Shown in pieces: positions 56,098 to 64,000 of a stretch of 64,000 bases of DNA. Location of the stretch: the NCBI RefSeq assembly GCF_004006295.1, contig NZ_CP026095.1:1412001-1476000 (forward strand). The letters run 5' to 3'. The stretch is from Peribacillus asahii. Lineage in GTDB: Bacteria; Bacillota; Bacilli; Bacillales; DSM-1321. Position 1 is the first letter of the stretch. Each line of letters starts with the position of its first letter. Below the pieces are notes generated by a model. The model worked only from the letters and a program-made list of their open reading frames with translations, was not told the origin of the DNA and searched no databases. A program made the position numbers and the translations under genes.

Positions 56098-56147
56098 ACT
56101 CGTGGCTAAGGGGAGTTTTTGCAACCTCTTAGCCACGAGTTTTATTT
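56096..56147. terminator. Terminator between gerR and ylbP
   Basis: AAACTCGTGGCTAAG pairs perfectly with CTTAGCCACGAGTTT, followed by T residues, between convergent genes. Confidence 0.92.
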
Positions 56148-56164
56148 TGCAGACGATTGCGCAA

Positions 56165-56614
56165 TTATGGACGCCATACGAGTGGATTTTCACCAAGATC
56201 GCGATCCATATCATAAGTAATTGGTTCAAAGCCCATTTTTGTCCAAAAAGCTTGTGATTGAACTCTCGGGTTTGTTTTAATTGGCAGATGAAAGCTTTTA
56301 GCATAATCTACTAAAGCTTTTCCGTAGCCTTTCTTTTGATAATTCGGAAGTACTTCTAATTTCCATAGCACAAGAAAATCTTGTTTCTGGTCAAAGTAAT
56401 GATCGAACTTCGCGCTTTTTTGATATAAGCTCATTCGGGCAACAAGTGTATCTCCGAAATAAATGCCGTAAAATGGTGATTCACTATCGTTTTCAATGAT
56501 ATTTGCTTCTAAATCATCGAGCATAGATAATTCTTGTATACCGTATTCTTTGAATTTCTTAAATTCTTCAAGCGTTTTGAAATTCACGAGTAAGCGTTCC
56601 ACTTTGTATTCCAT
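56165..56614 (-). CDS. ylbP: GNAT-type N-acetyltransferase YlbP
   Basis: Encodes 149 residues. The acetyl-CoA site is in WKLEVLPNYQKKGYGKALVDYA (motif A, QxxGxG/A variant QKKGYG). YGIYFGDTLVARMSLY and FWTKMGFEPI are further GNAT elements. Matches YlbP of B. subtilis by position. Substrate unknown. GGGGGAGC precedes the ATG. Confidence 0.9.
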   Translation of the reverse strand: MEYKVERLLVNFKTLEEFKKFKEYGIQELSMLDDLEANIIENDSESPFYGIYFGDTLVARMSLYQKSAKFDHYFDQKQDFLVLWKLEVLPNYQKKGYGKALVDYAKSFHLPIKTNPRVQSQAFWTKMGFEPITYDMDRDLGENPLVWRP

Positions 56615-57023
56615 CTAAAGCTCCCCCTTATATCTTCCATAAACCCCATTTGTTATCTAGTTGTAAAGAATAAAGCGCTCTTTATTTATGTTTATATCAA
56701 GGCTATGTTCATGAATATGGTTGATTTATACAATTTTTGACCTATTCGGTGTGAAAACGTGGTTTCACATGCCTTTCAGCTCTGCTGAAAGTTAAATGAG
56801 TCACAAATCCACAACGTTATTCAACAAAACCTATATCTAAAAAGAAAACGCTTCACTAATAGTATAACATATTCTATTTTATCCTTCCTTATTTAAAGCA
56901 TAGAATTAAAATAGGTTGCTTGTTGAGAGGGAATTCTCTTATTCTTACAAACCTATATCTTCTTCTGTACTATAAGTGATTAGGTTAAATGTGATAAAAT
57001 AGGAATAATTATGGAGGTAATTT
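56615..57023. other. Divergent intergenic region ylbP-panE with two hairpins
   Basis: About 410 AT-rich bases without a gene. Two adjacent small hairpins are visible: GTGAAA-ACGTGG-TTTCAC (56751-56768) and CTTTCAGC-TCT-GCTGAAAG (56773-56791). No T run follows them. I see no convincing promoter pair. The ribosome site of panE (ATGGAGGT) lies at the right edge. Confidence 0.4.
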
Positions 57024-57905
57024 ATGAAAATAGCGATTATTGGAGGCGGAGCAATAGGTTTATTGTTTGCCAATTATTTGAGTCAATTACATAGCGTAAC
57101 CGTATATACAAGAACGGAAGAACAGGCTGCGCGTTTAAATCATGATGGATTAAATTTTATGAGGAACGGAGAGGTGCAAACGAAAACAATCACCGCGAAA
57201 AAATTAGCAAAAAATGTGGAAGATGCACAATTGGTGATTGTCACGGTTAAGCAATATCAGCTTTCCGACATTTACTCGTCGATTCAATATTGTCAGCAGC
57301 CCCTGTTATTTTTGCAAAATGGTTATGGACATATTGAATTTCTAAATAAGCTAGCTTCACCTTCTCTTTTTGTTGGGGTCGTTGAGCATGGAGCTTTAAA
57401 GCATGATTCACATACAGTTGAACATACAGGGGTAGGTAAAACAAAGCTTGCTATTTTTCGAGGGAATGAAAGTGAATTGCCGTTTAGACATGAATCGATA
57501 GAGCTCTTTCCATTTGAAGTGTATAAGGATTATCATTCTATGTTGCTTGAGAAGTTAATTGTCAATGCGGTTATTAATCCGTTGACGGCTATTTTAGGTG
57601 TGCCAAATGGAGAGCTTGTTACGAATGCAGCATATGCCAAGTTAATGGACACCTATTTTCAGGAACTAGCGTCGATTTTGCATATAGACAATCCGGGACA
57701 AACATTAGAGCATGTGAAGGCCGTATGTCGAGGAACATCAGAAAATCGTTCATCCATGCTGAAAGATTTAGAGCATGGACGTCAAACAGAGATTGAAGCC
57801 ATTTTAGGATACGTTCTTTCACAAGCGAAACAAAATGGACAGGAACATCGTTTGATTGATTTTCTTTATACGATGATTAAAGGTAAAGAACGGAAGGAAG
57901 GCTGA
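57024..57905 (+). CDS. panE: 2-dehydropantoate 2-reductase
   Basis: Reduces ketopantoate to pantoate with NADPH in pantothenate synthesis. The 293 residues start with the Rossmann motif MKIAIIGGGAIGLLFANYLS. Catalytic Lys lies in EKLIVNAVINPLTAILGV, and NRSSMLKDLEHGRQTEIEAI is the C-terminal signature. Corresponds to B. subtilis YlbQ (PanE). The DUF3397 gene follows by five bases. Confidence 0.9.
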   Translation: MKIAIIGGGAIGLLFANYLSQLHSVTVYTRTEEQAARLNHDGLNFMRNGEVQTKTITAKKLAKNVEDAQLVIVTVKQYQLSDIYSSIQYCQQPLLFLQNGYGHIEFLNKLASPSLFVGVVEHGALKHDSHTVEHTGVGKTKLAIFRGNESELPFRHESIELFPFEVYKDYHSMLLEKLIVNAVINPLTAILGVPNGELVTNAAYAKLMDTYFQELASILHIDNPGQTLEHVKAVCRGTSENRSSMLKDLEHGRQTEIEAILGYVLSQAKQNGQEHRLIDFLYTMIKGKERKEG

Positions 57906-57910
57906 TAGTA

Positions 57911-58303
57911 GTGGAGTTTGTTGTATCCGCATTTGTGGCAACATTCGTAACATTACCGATTCTCGGATATATCGTTTTTTTTACTGTGGCAAAGCAAATG
58001 ACAAAAAACCATCGCAGGTCTGTTCGTATTGCAATGGATTTAAGTACTATATTTTTTATTTTTGCTGTTAATTATTTGATTACGGTGATTTGGAATAAGC
58101 AGCTTTTTTGGGTGTTAATGTTGATTGTTTTAACGATCGCCTGTACAGTTGTCCTTGTTCACTATAAGGTAAAACAGGAAATTGTTTTTTCAAAGGTTCT
58201 GAAAGGGTTTTGGAGATTAAACTTTGCATGCTTTTTTTGTACGTATTGTGCCCTTGTCTTGTATGGGTTATTTACTAGAATTCTAGGGGTATTCATCTTC
58301 TAA
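57911..58303 (+). CDS. DUF3397 membrane protein
   Basis: GTG at 57911 gives 130 residues with four hydrophobic helices (about 4-25, 42-62, 66-85 and 105-128). KNHRRSVRIAMDLSTIFFIF and the overall layout match the DUF3397 family of bacilli (from memory). Likely co-transcribed with panE. Function unknown. Confidence 0.75.
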   Translation: MEFVVSAFVATFVTLPILGYIVFFTVAKQMTKNHRRSVRIAMDLSTIFFIFAVNYLITVIWNKQLFWVLMLIVLTIACTVVLVHYKVKQEIVFSKVLKGFWRLNFACFFCTYCALVLYGLFTRILGVFIF

Positions 58304-58508
58304 TGCTGCATAACCTGTTAGTACATACGACTTGAACTATGTTAAACAAAAGCTTAACGATGGATATTATCGAATGTTAAGTAAGGTTATGAGGGCAAGC
58401 AATGAATTCTTGGATAACCTAACCTAGTTGAATCATTTAGTGAAGCTTTCAGCAATGTTGCATAAAATTCGGCTGTTAGGCAACTTTTTTTATTTTTTTG
58501 ACATAGCG

Positions 58509-58517
58509 TGCTATACT
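58509..58517 (+). promoter_or_regulatory. Extended -10 promoter of bshC
   Basis: TGC-TATACT, 41 bases before the bshC start, preceded by a long T tract; no good -35. Confidence 0.45.
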
Positions 58518-58557
58518 CAAAAGTACTGAAGATGCAGAGAGAGGGAGTAGTACATAA

Positions 58558-60186
58558 ATGGAGATGAAAGATCTCGAGTTACCATCTTTAAATCGGTTTG
58601 CTTCGGATTATTTACAAGGGCATCTCGAAGTTGAAGATTATTTCCACTATGATTTGTCTAGTAAGGACATGTACCATAATCGATATAAAGAATTAATGAA
58701 TCGAACGTTTCTGCGCCAAGAGGTGGCAGATTATATAGAGAACTATATGGCAAGATTGCCAAAAAGTGAAGCTGTGATGAAGAGTATTTCGGATTTGCGT
58801 AAGGAGGGGTCCGTTGTCGTAATAGGTGGACAACAAGCTGGTTTATTAACAGGTCCATTATATACGATTCATAAAGTAATCTCGATTATTAAATTGGCCA
58901 AAGAGCAAGAAGAAGTGCTTAAGAAAAGAGTTATTCCCGTCTTTTGGATTGCAGGGGAAGACCATGACGTAGCAGAAGTGAATCATGTCTATGTGATGAA
59001 AGAGGGGAAACCGACTAAGAAAACATATCCTTCCTATCAGCCGTTTAAAACGATGGTTTCTGATATTGAATTAGACGCACAGGTTATGCAACAGTGGTTT
59101 GACGAGATTATCGAAACGTACGGTGAGACAAATTATACAAGTGCGCTGCTTGCCAATATGAAGACTATTTTGTGTCGTTCGAAAACATTTGTTGATTTCT
59201 TTTCGGCACTTATCCATGAATGGTTTCATGAATATGGTTTATTGTTAATCGATGCAGCGGATCCGCGGTTACGACAATTAGAGGCGCAATTTTTCACGCA
59301 AATGGTAGAGCGTCATGAAGATATTACAGCAGCCGTATGTGCGCAACAAGCGTTCATTCAAGAGCAAGGATACCGACGAATGATTGAAATGGATGCGAAC
59401 GCTGTTAATTTATTCTATTACAATCCAGAGAAGAAAGACCGTTGCTTGTTAGAGAGAAATAATGGGCAAATTATTGGGAAAAATGGTGAATTGCGTTTTA
59501 CAAAACAAGAACTTTTACAGACGGCGAAAGATAGTCCGGAGCGGTTAAGCAACAATGTTGTTACACGCCCGTTAATGCAGGAGATGCTCTTTCCGGTACT
59601 AGCTTTTATTTCAGGTCCAGGCGAAATTGCTTATTGGGCTGAATTAAAGCGGGCTTTCGATTTATTCGAGATGAAAATGCCGCCGATTGTGCCAAGGCTT
59701 AATATTACGCTAGTAGAGCGCGGGATTGAAACAGACCTTCAGGAAGTTGACTTGGAGCTTGAAACGGTTTTAATAGAAGGAACAGACAAAGCAAAAGAAA
59801 GTTATTTGGAATCTGTTAAAGATCCGCTGCTTGAACAGTTGTATGACAAGATGAAGCGAGATTTACAAGTTAATCATCAACAGTTATCAGAGCATGCTGT
59901 TGAACTAGATAAAGGACTTCAATCTTTGTTGCACAAAAACCGCTTTTTTATTGAGCAGCAGTTAGACTTTATCTATGGAAAAATGGAAGCGAGCACGAAA
60001 GAAAAGAATGCCGTTGTCGTTCGTAAATACGATCGAATCGCTCAATCTTTGTATCCACTACATTCTCCTCAGGAACGAATTTGGAATATCTTTTATTATT
60101 TAAATAAATATGGGCCGGATTTTGTGCAGGATTTGATGGAGCTTTCGTATAGCTTTAATAATCAGCATAAACTTATATATGTATAG
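58558..60186 (+). CDS. bshC: Bacillithiol biosynthesis cysteine-adding enzyme
   Basis: Adds cysteine to GlcN-malate, last step of bacillithiol synthesis. The 542 residues match B. subtilis YllA/BshC in length and along the chain: VVIGGQQAGLLTGPLYTIHK, VFWIAGEDHDVAEVNHVYV, NVVTRPLMQEMLFPVLAF and the end ERIWNIFYYLNKYGPDF. Cytosolic; Rossmann-like core with a C-terminal coiled coil. GAGAGGGAG precedes the ATG. Confidence 0.95.
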   Translation: MEMKDLELPSLNRFASDYLQGHLEVEDYFHYDLSSKDMYHNRYKELMNRTFLRQEVADYIENYMARLPKSEAVMKSISDLRKEGSVVVIGGQQAGLLTGPLYTIHKVISIIKLAKEQEEVLKKRVIPVFWIAGEDHDVAEVNHVYVMKEGKPTKKTYPSYQPFKTMVSDIELDAQVMQQWFDEIIETYGETNYTSALLANMKTILCRSKTFVDFFSALIHEWFHEYGLLLIDAADPRLRQLEAQFFTQMVERHEDITAAVCAQQAFIQEQGYRRMIEMDANAVNLFYYNPEKKDRCLLERNNGQIIGKNGELRFTKQELLQTAKDSPERLSNNVVTRPLMQEMLFPVLAFISGPGEIAYWAELKRAFDLFEMKMPPIVPRLNITLVERGIETDLQEVDLELETVLIEGTDKAKESYLESVKDPLLEQLYDKMKRDLQVNHQQLSEHAVELDKGLQSLLHKNRFFIEQQLDFIYGKMEASTKEKNAVVVRKYDRIAQSLYPLHSPQERIWNIFYYLNKYGPDFVQDLMELSYSFNNQHKLIYV

Positions 60187-60188
60187 GA

Positions 60189-60218
60189 AGAGACAGGTTT
60201 TGAGCCTGTCTCTTTTTG
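60189..60218 (+). terminator. Terminator of bshC
   Basis: AGAGACAGG pairs with CCTGTCTCT, followed by T residues. Confidence 0.92.
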
Positions 60219-60272
60219 CATGTCGGAGGATTGTTTAAGTATATAAGCGTAATTAGTAGTGCTTGTTTATCC

Positions 60273-60278
60273 TATAAT
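60273..60278 (+). promoter_or_regulatory. Candidate -10 box for mraZ
   Basis: TATAAT with a weak -35 (about TAATTA 17-18 bases upstream), 105 bases before the mraZ start and upstream of the MraZ boxes. Confidence 0.5.
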
Positions 60279-60327
60279 AAACATTTAATGGAAAATGATA
60301 GGTCCAAAGTATTTAAATTTAAAACAA

Positions 60328-60351
60328 GTGGAGATAAGTGGAGAAATGTGG
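60328..60351 (+). promoter_or_regulatory. MraZ operator, three GTGG direct repeats
   Basis: GTGG occurs at 60328, 60338 and 60348, an exact 10-bp period (GTGGAG-ATAA-GTGGAG-AAAT-GTGG). This spacing is the known MraZ-binding arrangement, so autoregulation of the division cluster is likely. The operator lies between the candidate promoter and the gene. Confidence 0.8.
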
Positions 60352-60382
60352 TACATTGATAGTAGAAAGTGGGGTATTGGGT

Positions 60383-60814
60383 ATGTTTATGGGGGAATAC
60401 CATCACACCATTGATGCCAAAGGGCGGTTGATTGTTCCTGCGAAATTTCGGGACAACCTAGGTGAACAATTTGTGTTGACACGAGGTCTTGATCAGTGCT
60501 TGTTTGGTTATCCCATGGCGGAGTGGAATCTTCTCACAGAAAAGTTAAAGGCGTTGCCATTAACGAAAAAAGATGCCCGTTCTTTTACTCGCTTTTTCTT
60601 CTCAGCTGCAACAGAATGCGACATAGATAAACAAGGCCGAATTAATATTCCAGCGCCGCTTATTTCATATGGCCAATTGGAAAAAGAATGTGTAATTCTT
60701 GGTGTGTCCAATCGAATTGAGATTTGGAGCAAGCCCCTTTGGGAAGACTATTTTGCAACATCAGAAGACTCTTTTGCTGAAATAGCAGAGAGTATGATCG
60801 GCTTTGATATTTAA
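60383..60814 (+). CDS. mraZ: Transcriptional regulator MraZ
   Basis: Ring-shaped regulator of the division and cell wall cluster. ATG at 60383 gives 143 residues ([20 protein letters not shown]), the length in B. subtilis; the in-frame start at 60338 lies within the operator. Two AbrB-like DxxGR motifs are present: DAKGRL and DKQGRI. First gene of mraZ-rsmH-ftsL-pbpB. Confidence 0.96.
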   Translation: MFMGEYHHTIDAKGRLIVPAKFRDNLGEQFVLTRGLDQCLFGYPMAEWNLLTEKLKALPLTKKDARSFTRFFFSAATECDIDKQGRINIPAPLISYGQLEKECVILGVSNRIEIWSKPLWEDYFATSEDSFAEIAESMIGFDI

Positions 60815-60860
60815 GGCGACCCGAATGGGACTCAATTAATCGATTGGAAGGATGAAAAAA

Positions 60861-61793
60861 ATGTTTCAACATACGACTGTGCTACTTAGAGAAACGGTTG
60901 ATGGTTTGAATATAAAACCGGATGGAATTTACGTGGATTGTACACTTGGAGGAGCGGGACATAGTGAATACTTGCTTTCGCAGTTATCTAGTGAGGGAAA
61001 GCTATACTCCTTTGATCAAGATATTACCGCTATCCAAAATGCTAAAGAGAAATTACGTGCATATGACGATCGCGTCGTGCTCATCCAAAATAACTTTAAA
61101 TATTTACAAGAAGAACTGCAGGCGCGTGGAGTGGACAAAGTAGATGGTATTTTATATGACTTAGGTGTCTCCTCGCCGCAATTAGATACACCAGAGCGAG
61201 GGTTTAGTTATCAGCATGATGCCCCACTTGATATGCGAATGGATCAAAATGCTTCTATTTCTGCTTATGATGTGGTGAATACATGGTCATATGAGGATTT
61301 AGTACGCATTTTCTTCCAATATGGAGAAGAGAAATTTTCTAAACAAATTGCAAGAAAGATTGAAGCTGCTCGTGCCAAACAACCAATTACGACTACATTT
61401 GAATTAGTTGACCTTATTAAAGAAGGGATTCCAGCCCCTGCAAGACGTAAAGGAGGACATCCAGCTAAGCGGGTGTTTCAAGCAATTCGAATCGCAGTAA
61501 ATGATGAGTTAGGTGTTTTTGAAGATTCATTAGAACAAGCCATATCCATGTTAAACCCTCGTGGTAGAATCTCTGTTATTACCTTCCATTCATTAGAAGA
61601 TCGTATTTGTAAAAAGGTATTTAAAGCTGCTAGCTCCCTACCTGACCTTCCACCTGGTTTGCCTATTGTTCCTGATGAGTTTAAGCCAACGTTGAAGTTG
61701 ATTACGAGAAAGCCGATTTTACCTTCAGAAGCTGAATTAGAAGGAAATAATCGTTCGCGGTCAGCTAAGTTAAGAATTGCAGAAAAGCAGTAA
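60861..61793 (+). CDS. rsmH: 16S rRNA (cytosine(1402)-N(4))-methyltransferase RsmH
   Basis: Methylates C1402 of 16S rRNA. ATG at 60861 ([16 protein letters not shown]) stands nine bases after GGAAGG; the ATG at 60852 abuts that site. The 310 residues include the SAM motif [34 protein letters not shown] and the C-terminal [14 protein letters not shown]. Formerly mraW. Confidence 0.96.
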   Translation: MFQHTTVLLRETVDGLNIKPDGIYVDCTLGGAGHSEYLLSQLSSEGKLYSFDQDITAIQNAKEKLRAYDDRVVLIQNNFKYLQEELQARGVDKVDGILYDLGVSSPQLDTPERGFSYQHDAPLDMRMDQNASISAYDVVNTWSYEDLVRIFFQYGEEKFSKQIARKIEAARAKQPITTTFELVDLIKEGIPAPARRKGGHPAKRVFQAIRIAVNDELGVFEDSLEQAISMLNPRGRISVITFHSLEDRICKKVFKAASSLPDLPPGLPIVPDEFKPTLKLITRKPILPSEAELEGNNRSRSAKLRIAEKQ

Positions 61794-61822
61794 ACAAATG
61801 ATACGCAATAGGAGTGAGTGGA

Positions 61823-62176
61823 ATGAACTCGTTTGCTAAAAAAATTCAGGAGCAACAACCTGAACAGCAGCGACAAACTGTTCAGACAGTTGTCGTTCGG
61901 AAAAGCAAAATTTCAATTGGTGAACTATTTTTGCTATGTGCCCTTGCTGCAATGGTGGCATTTGTTAGTGTCAAAATGATTTCTAATCAGGCTGCTATTT
62001 ATAAAGTAAATAAAGATATTCAGCAAGCAGAAGTTTCTATTGAAAAGCAAACAAAAGCGAATGAAGATTTAAAAATACAGGTTAAAGAATTAAGTGGTTA
62101 TGAAAGATTATGGAAAAAGGCTGAAGAACTTGGCCTTAAACGTAATGATAATAACGTGAAGGTTGTGCAGGAATAA
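61823..62176 (+). CDS. ftsL: Cell division protein FtsL
   Basis: ATG at 61823, eight bases after AGGAG, gives 117 residues. Basic cytosolic N terminus, one membrane helix (LFLLCALAAMVAFVSVKMIS, about 35-54), then an extracytoplasmic coiled coil (IQQAEVSIEKQTKANEDLKI). Forms a divisome complex with DivIC and DivIB at mid-cell. The stop overlaps the pbpB start (TAATG). Confidence 0.92.
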   Translation: MNSFAKKIQEQQPEQQRQTVQTVVVRKSKISIGELFLLCALAAMVAFVSVKMISNQAAIYKVNKDIQQAEVSIEKQTKANEDLKIQVKELSGYERLWKKAEELGLKRNDNNVKVVQE

Positions 62177-64000
62177 TGCTCAAACAAAAAAATATGAAGC
62201 GAGGGGCAGCCGGGTTATTTTTCTTTTTCGGCCTGCTCTTTTTTGTCTTACTGATTCGTTTTATTTATATTCAGGCAACAGGTGTCGCTGGTGGAGAAGT
62301 GCTGGCATCCAAGCTGGATAAGAAATATGAAAGAGAACAAGTGCTTGAAGCAAAAAGAGGAAATATTTTAGATACAAATGGGGAAGTCATTGCAGAGGAT
62401 ACGTCGTCTTTCACCTTAATCGCGATATTGAGTGAAAAAGAGAAAGAGCATGTTAAGAATCCGAAAGAGACGGCAAAACAGCTAGCTAAGTTCATTGAAA
62501 TGGATGAGTCGGATATTTATGAACGTCTGACTAAAAAAGGTCTATTTCAAGTGGAGTTTGGGAAGGCAGGACGTGATTTAACACACGAAACGAAACAGAA
62601 GATTGAAGAGCTGGAGATGCCTGGCATTACGTTCCAAAAGAAAAACCGACGCTTTTATCCAAATGGTGTGTTTGCCTCTCATTTAATTGGTTATGTGGAA
62701 CAAGATGAAAAAACAGGAGATACCGTGGGGAAATTTGGAATCGAGCGGTATATGAACGATGATTTATTAGAGAAGAATGGGAAGATTACCTTTGATAGTG
62801 ATTCATGGGGCATGTTATTGCCGGATAGTCAAGAAAAGGTGACGGCTCCCCAAAATGGAAAGAATGTTACGTTAACGATTGATAAGAAGGTACAAACTGT
62901 ATTAGAGGACGCTTTAACAAAGGTTGAAGAAAAGTATAAACCTAGTCAAATCATTGCGATTGTTTCTAATCCAAAAACAGGTGAAATTGTTGCAATGGGA
63001 CAACGACCAAGCTTTCATCCTGTTACGAAGGAAGGTTTGACAAATACTTGGCGAAATTTAGCCATTGAAGAAAGCTTCGAGCCAGGATCAACGATGAAAG
63101 TTTTTACATTGGCAGCCGCGGTGGAAGAGGGAGTATTTAATCCGAATGCGACGTATGTATCTGGGAACTACAATGTACCCGGGTCCAAATCACCTAGAGA
63201 CCACAGTGGGATACCGGCAGGACAAACGATGACGTTTCTAGAAGGAGTTCAACGCTCTTCTAACGTTGCCTTTTCAACGCTTGCTATGGATAAAATCGGT
63301 GCCGATACGTTCCGTGAATATTTAACGAAATTTGGTTTTGATAACAAAACAGGTATTGACTTGCCAAATGAAATTATCGGAAAGATTCAATATAAATATA
63401 AAATTGAAAAAGTTACGACGGCATTTGGTCAAGGGTCAACAATCACACCAATTCAGCAAATTCAAGCTGCATCAGCAATTGCTAATAATGGCAAGATGAT
63501 GAGACCATATGTCATTAAAAGTATTTCTGATCAAGACAATGGGAAAGTGCTGAAAACAACAAAGTCAAAAGTAGTTGGTCAGCCTATTTCGGCAAAATCG
63601 GCGAAAGAAGTTCGAGATTATTTAGAGACCGTTGTGACAGCTAAAAAAGGAACGGGTAAGCCATATGCTTTAGAAGGGTATGATGTGGCCGGGAAAACAG
63701 GAACTGCTGAAATTGCTGGAACAGATGGACGTTATATGGTTGGACGGAATAACTATGTGTTTTCCTTTTTAGGAATGGCACCAGCGGATGATCCGCAACT
63801 TGTTATGTATGTGGCTGTTAAGCAGCCGGACTTGGGTACTTCTTATGTAGGAGCGGATCCGGTATCAGAGATTTTTAAGCCAGTTATGCAAAATAGTTTG
63901 CAATATTTAAATATTGAACCAACGAATATAAAAAAACAAACAGCGACCGAGCTTGAAGATTTTACGAACCAATCGCTTCAAACTGCTACAAAAAAGCTTA
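62176..64000 (+). CDS. pbpB: Penicillin-binding protein 2B, cell division transpeptidase (3' end cut)
   Basis: Septal peptidoglycan transpeptidase; essential divisome part. The first 608 codons lie in the window and the frame runs off the end. Membrane anchor (GLLFFFFG-like, FFVLLIRFIYIQATG), PBP dimerisation domain (EAKRGNILDTNGEVIAED) and transpeptidase with Ser305 in GSTMKVF, SSN near residue 361 and KTG near residue 507. The stop and any C-terminal PASTA domains are not visible. It overlaps ftsL by one base. Confidence 0.95.
   Translation, partial: MLKQKNMKRGAAGLFFFFGLLFFVLLIRFIYIQATGVAGGEVLASKLDKKYEREQVLEAKRGNILDTNGEVIAEDTSSFTLIAILSEKEKEHVKNPKETAKQLAKFIEMDESDIYERLTKKGLFQVEFGKAGRDLTHETKQKIEELEMPGITFQKKNRRFYPNGVFASHLIGYVEQDEKTGDTVGKFGIERYMNDDLLEKNGKITFDSDSWGMLLPDSQEKVTAPQNGKNVTLTIDKKVQTVLEDALTKVEEKYKPSQIIAIVSNPKTGEIVAMGQRPSFHPVTKEGLTNTWRNLAIEESFEPGSTMKVFTLAAAVEEGVFNPNATYVSGNYNVPGSKSPRDHSGIPAGQTMTFLEGVQRSSNVAFSTLAMDKIGADTFREYLTKFGFDNKTGIDLPNEIIGKIQYKYKIEKVTTAFGQGSTITPIQQIQAASAIANNGKMMRPYVIKSISDQDNGKVLKTTKSKVVGQPISAKSAKEVRDYLETVVTAKKGTGKPYALEGYDVAGKTGTAEIAGTDGRYMVGRNNYVFSFLGMAPADDPQLVMYVAVKQPDLGTSYVGADPVSEIFKPVMQNSLQYLNIEPTNIKKQTATELEDFTNQSLQTATKKL

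Overview
This window is a stretch of chromosome from a low-GC, endospore-forming Firmicute of the family Bacillaceae (Bacillus in the broad sense). Three things support this. Gene order follows the Bacillus subtilis block def-ykyA-pdhABCD-speA-yktA-yktB-suhB-typA-ylaH...ylaN-pycA-ctaA/ctaBCDEFG-ylbC...ylbQ-bshC-mraZ-rsmH-ftsL-pbpB almost step by step. Sporulation genes are present (YjcZ type, ylaJ, ylbD, ylbJ, gerR). Ribosome binding sites are strong AGGAGG types with frequent TTG and GTG starts. The species cannot be named from the sequence alone. There is no prophage, transposase, CRISPR array, rRNA or tRNA.

Layout. 1-1295: 5' end of def (minus), a YjcZ-like spore peptide, ykyA. 1801-6790: pyruvate dehydrogenase operon pdhABCD. 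6798-8776: a region rebuilt relative to B. subtilis, holding two small genes, an SR1-type dual-function RNA with its SR1P peptide, and two copies of a dispersed repeat. 8752-11775: speA (minus), a nitronate monooxygenase-like gene, yktA. 11958-19140: tryptophan operon trpEGDCFBA behind two tandem T-box riboswitches, both with a UGG (Trp) specifier. 19148-27974: yktB, ykzI, suhB, ylaF, typA, ylaH, ylaI, ylaJ, ylaK, a ylaL-like gene and ylaN. 28505-31942: pyruvate carboxylase. 31990-40703: heme A synthesis and caa3 oxidase genes (ctaA divergent from ctaBCDEFG) plus a DUF420 gene. 40929-54419: yugN, ylbC (N-terminal frameshift), ylbD, ylbE, a lipoprotein, ylbF, ylbG, two less-known genes, rsmD-coaD, ylbJ, ylbK-ylbL, ylbM, ylbN-rpmF. 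54613-60186: enoyl-CoA hydratase, gerR, ylbP, panE, a DUF3397 gene, bshC. 60328-64000: start of the division and cell wall cluster, with MraZ boxes, mraZ, rsmH, ftsL and pbpB (cut by the window end).

How it fits together. Pyruvate is fed to acetyl-CoA (pdh) and oxaloacetate (pycA). Respiration ends in caa3 oxidase, with likely ResD and CcpA control. SR1 carries two CcpN boxes and so links to glycolytic state. The trp operon is controlled by tRNA-Trp charging, not visibly by TRAP.

Most unusual feature. Seven copies of an interspersed repeat lie at 6798, 8338, 11776, 26911, 38956, 42634 and 45530. They are about 50 to 384 bp long, have constant ends, and form a graded series of internal deletions. 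The full-length copies fold into a chain of perfect hairpins, and one copy shows a compensatory base-pair change. The repeat encodes no protein, and I do not recognise it as a named family.
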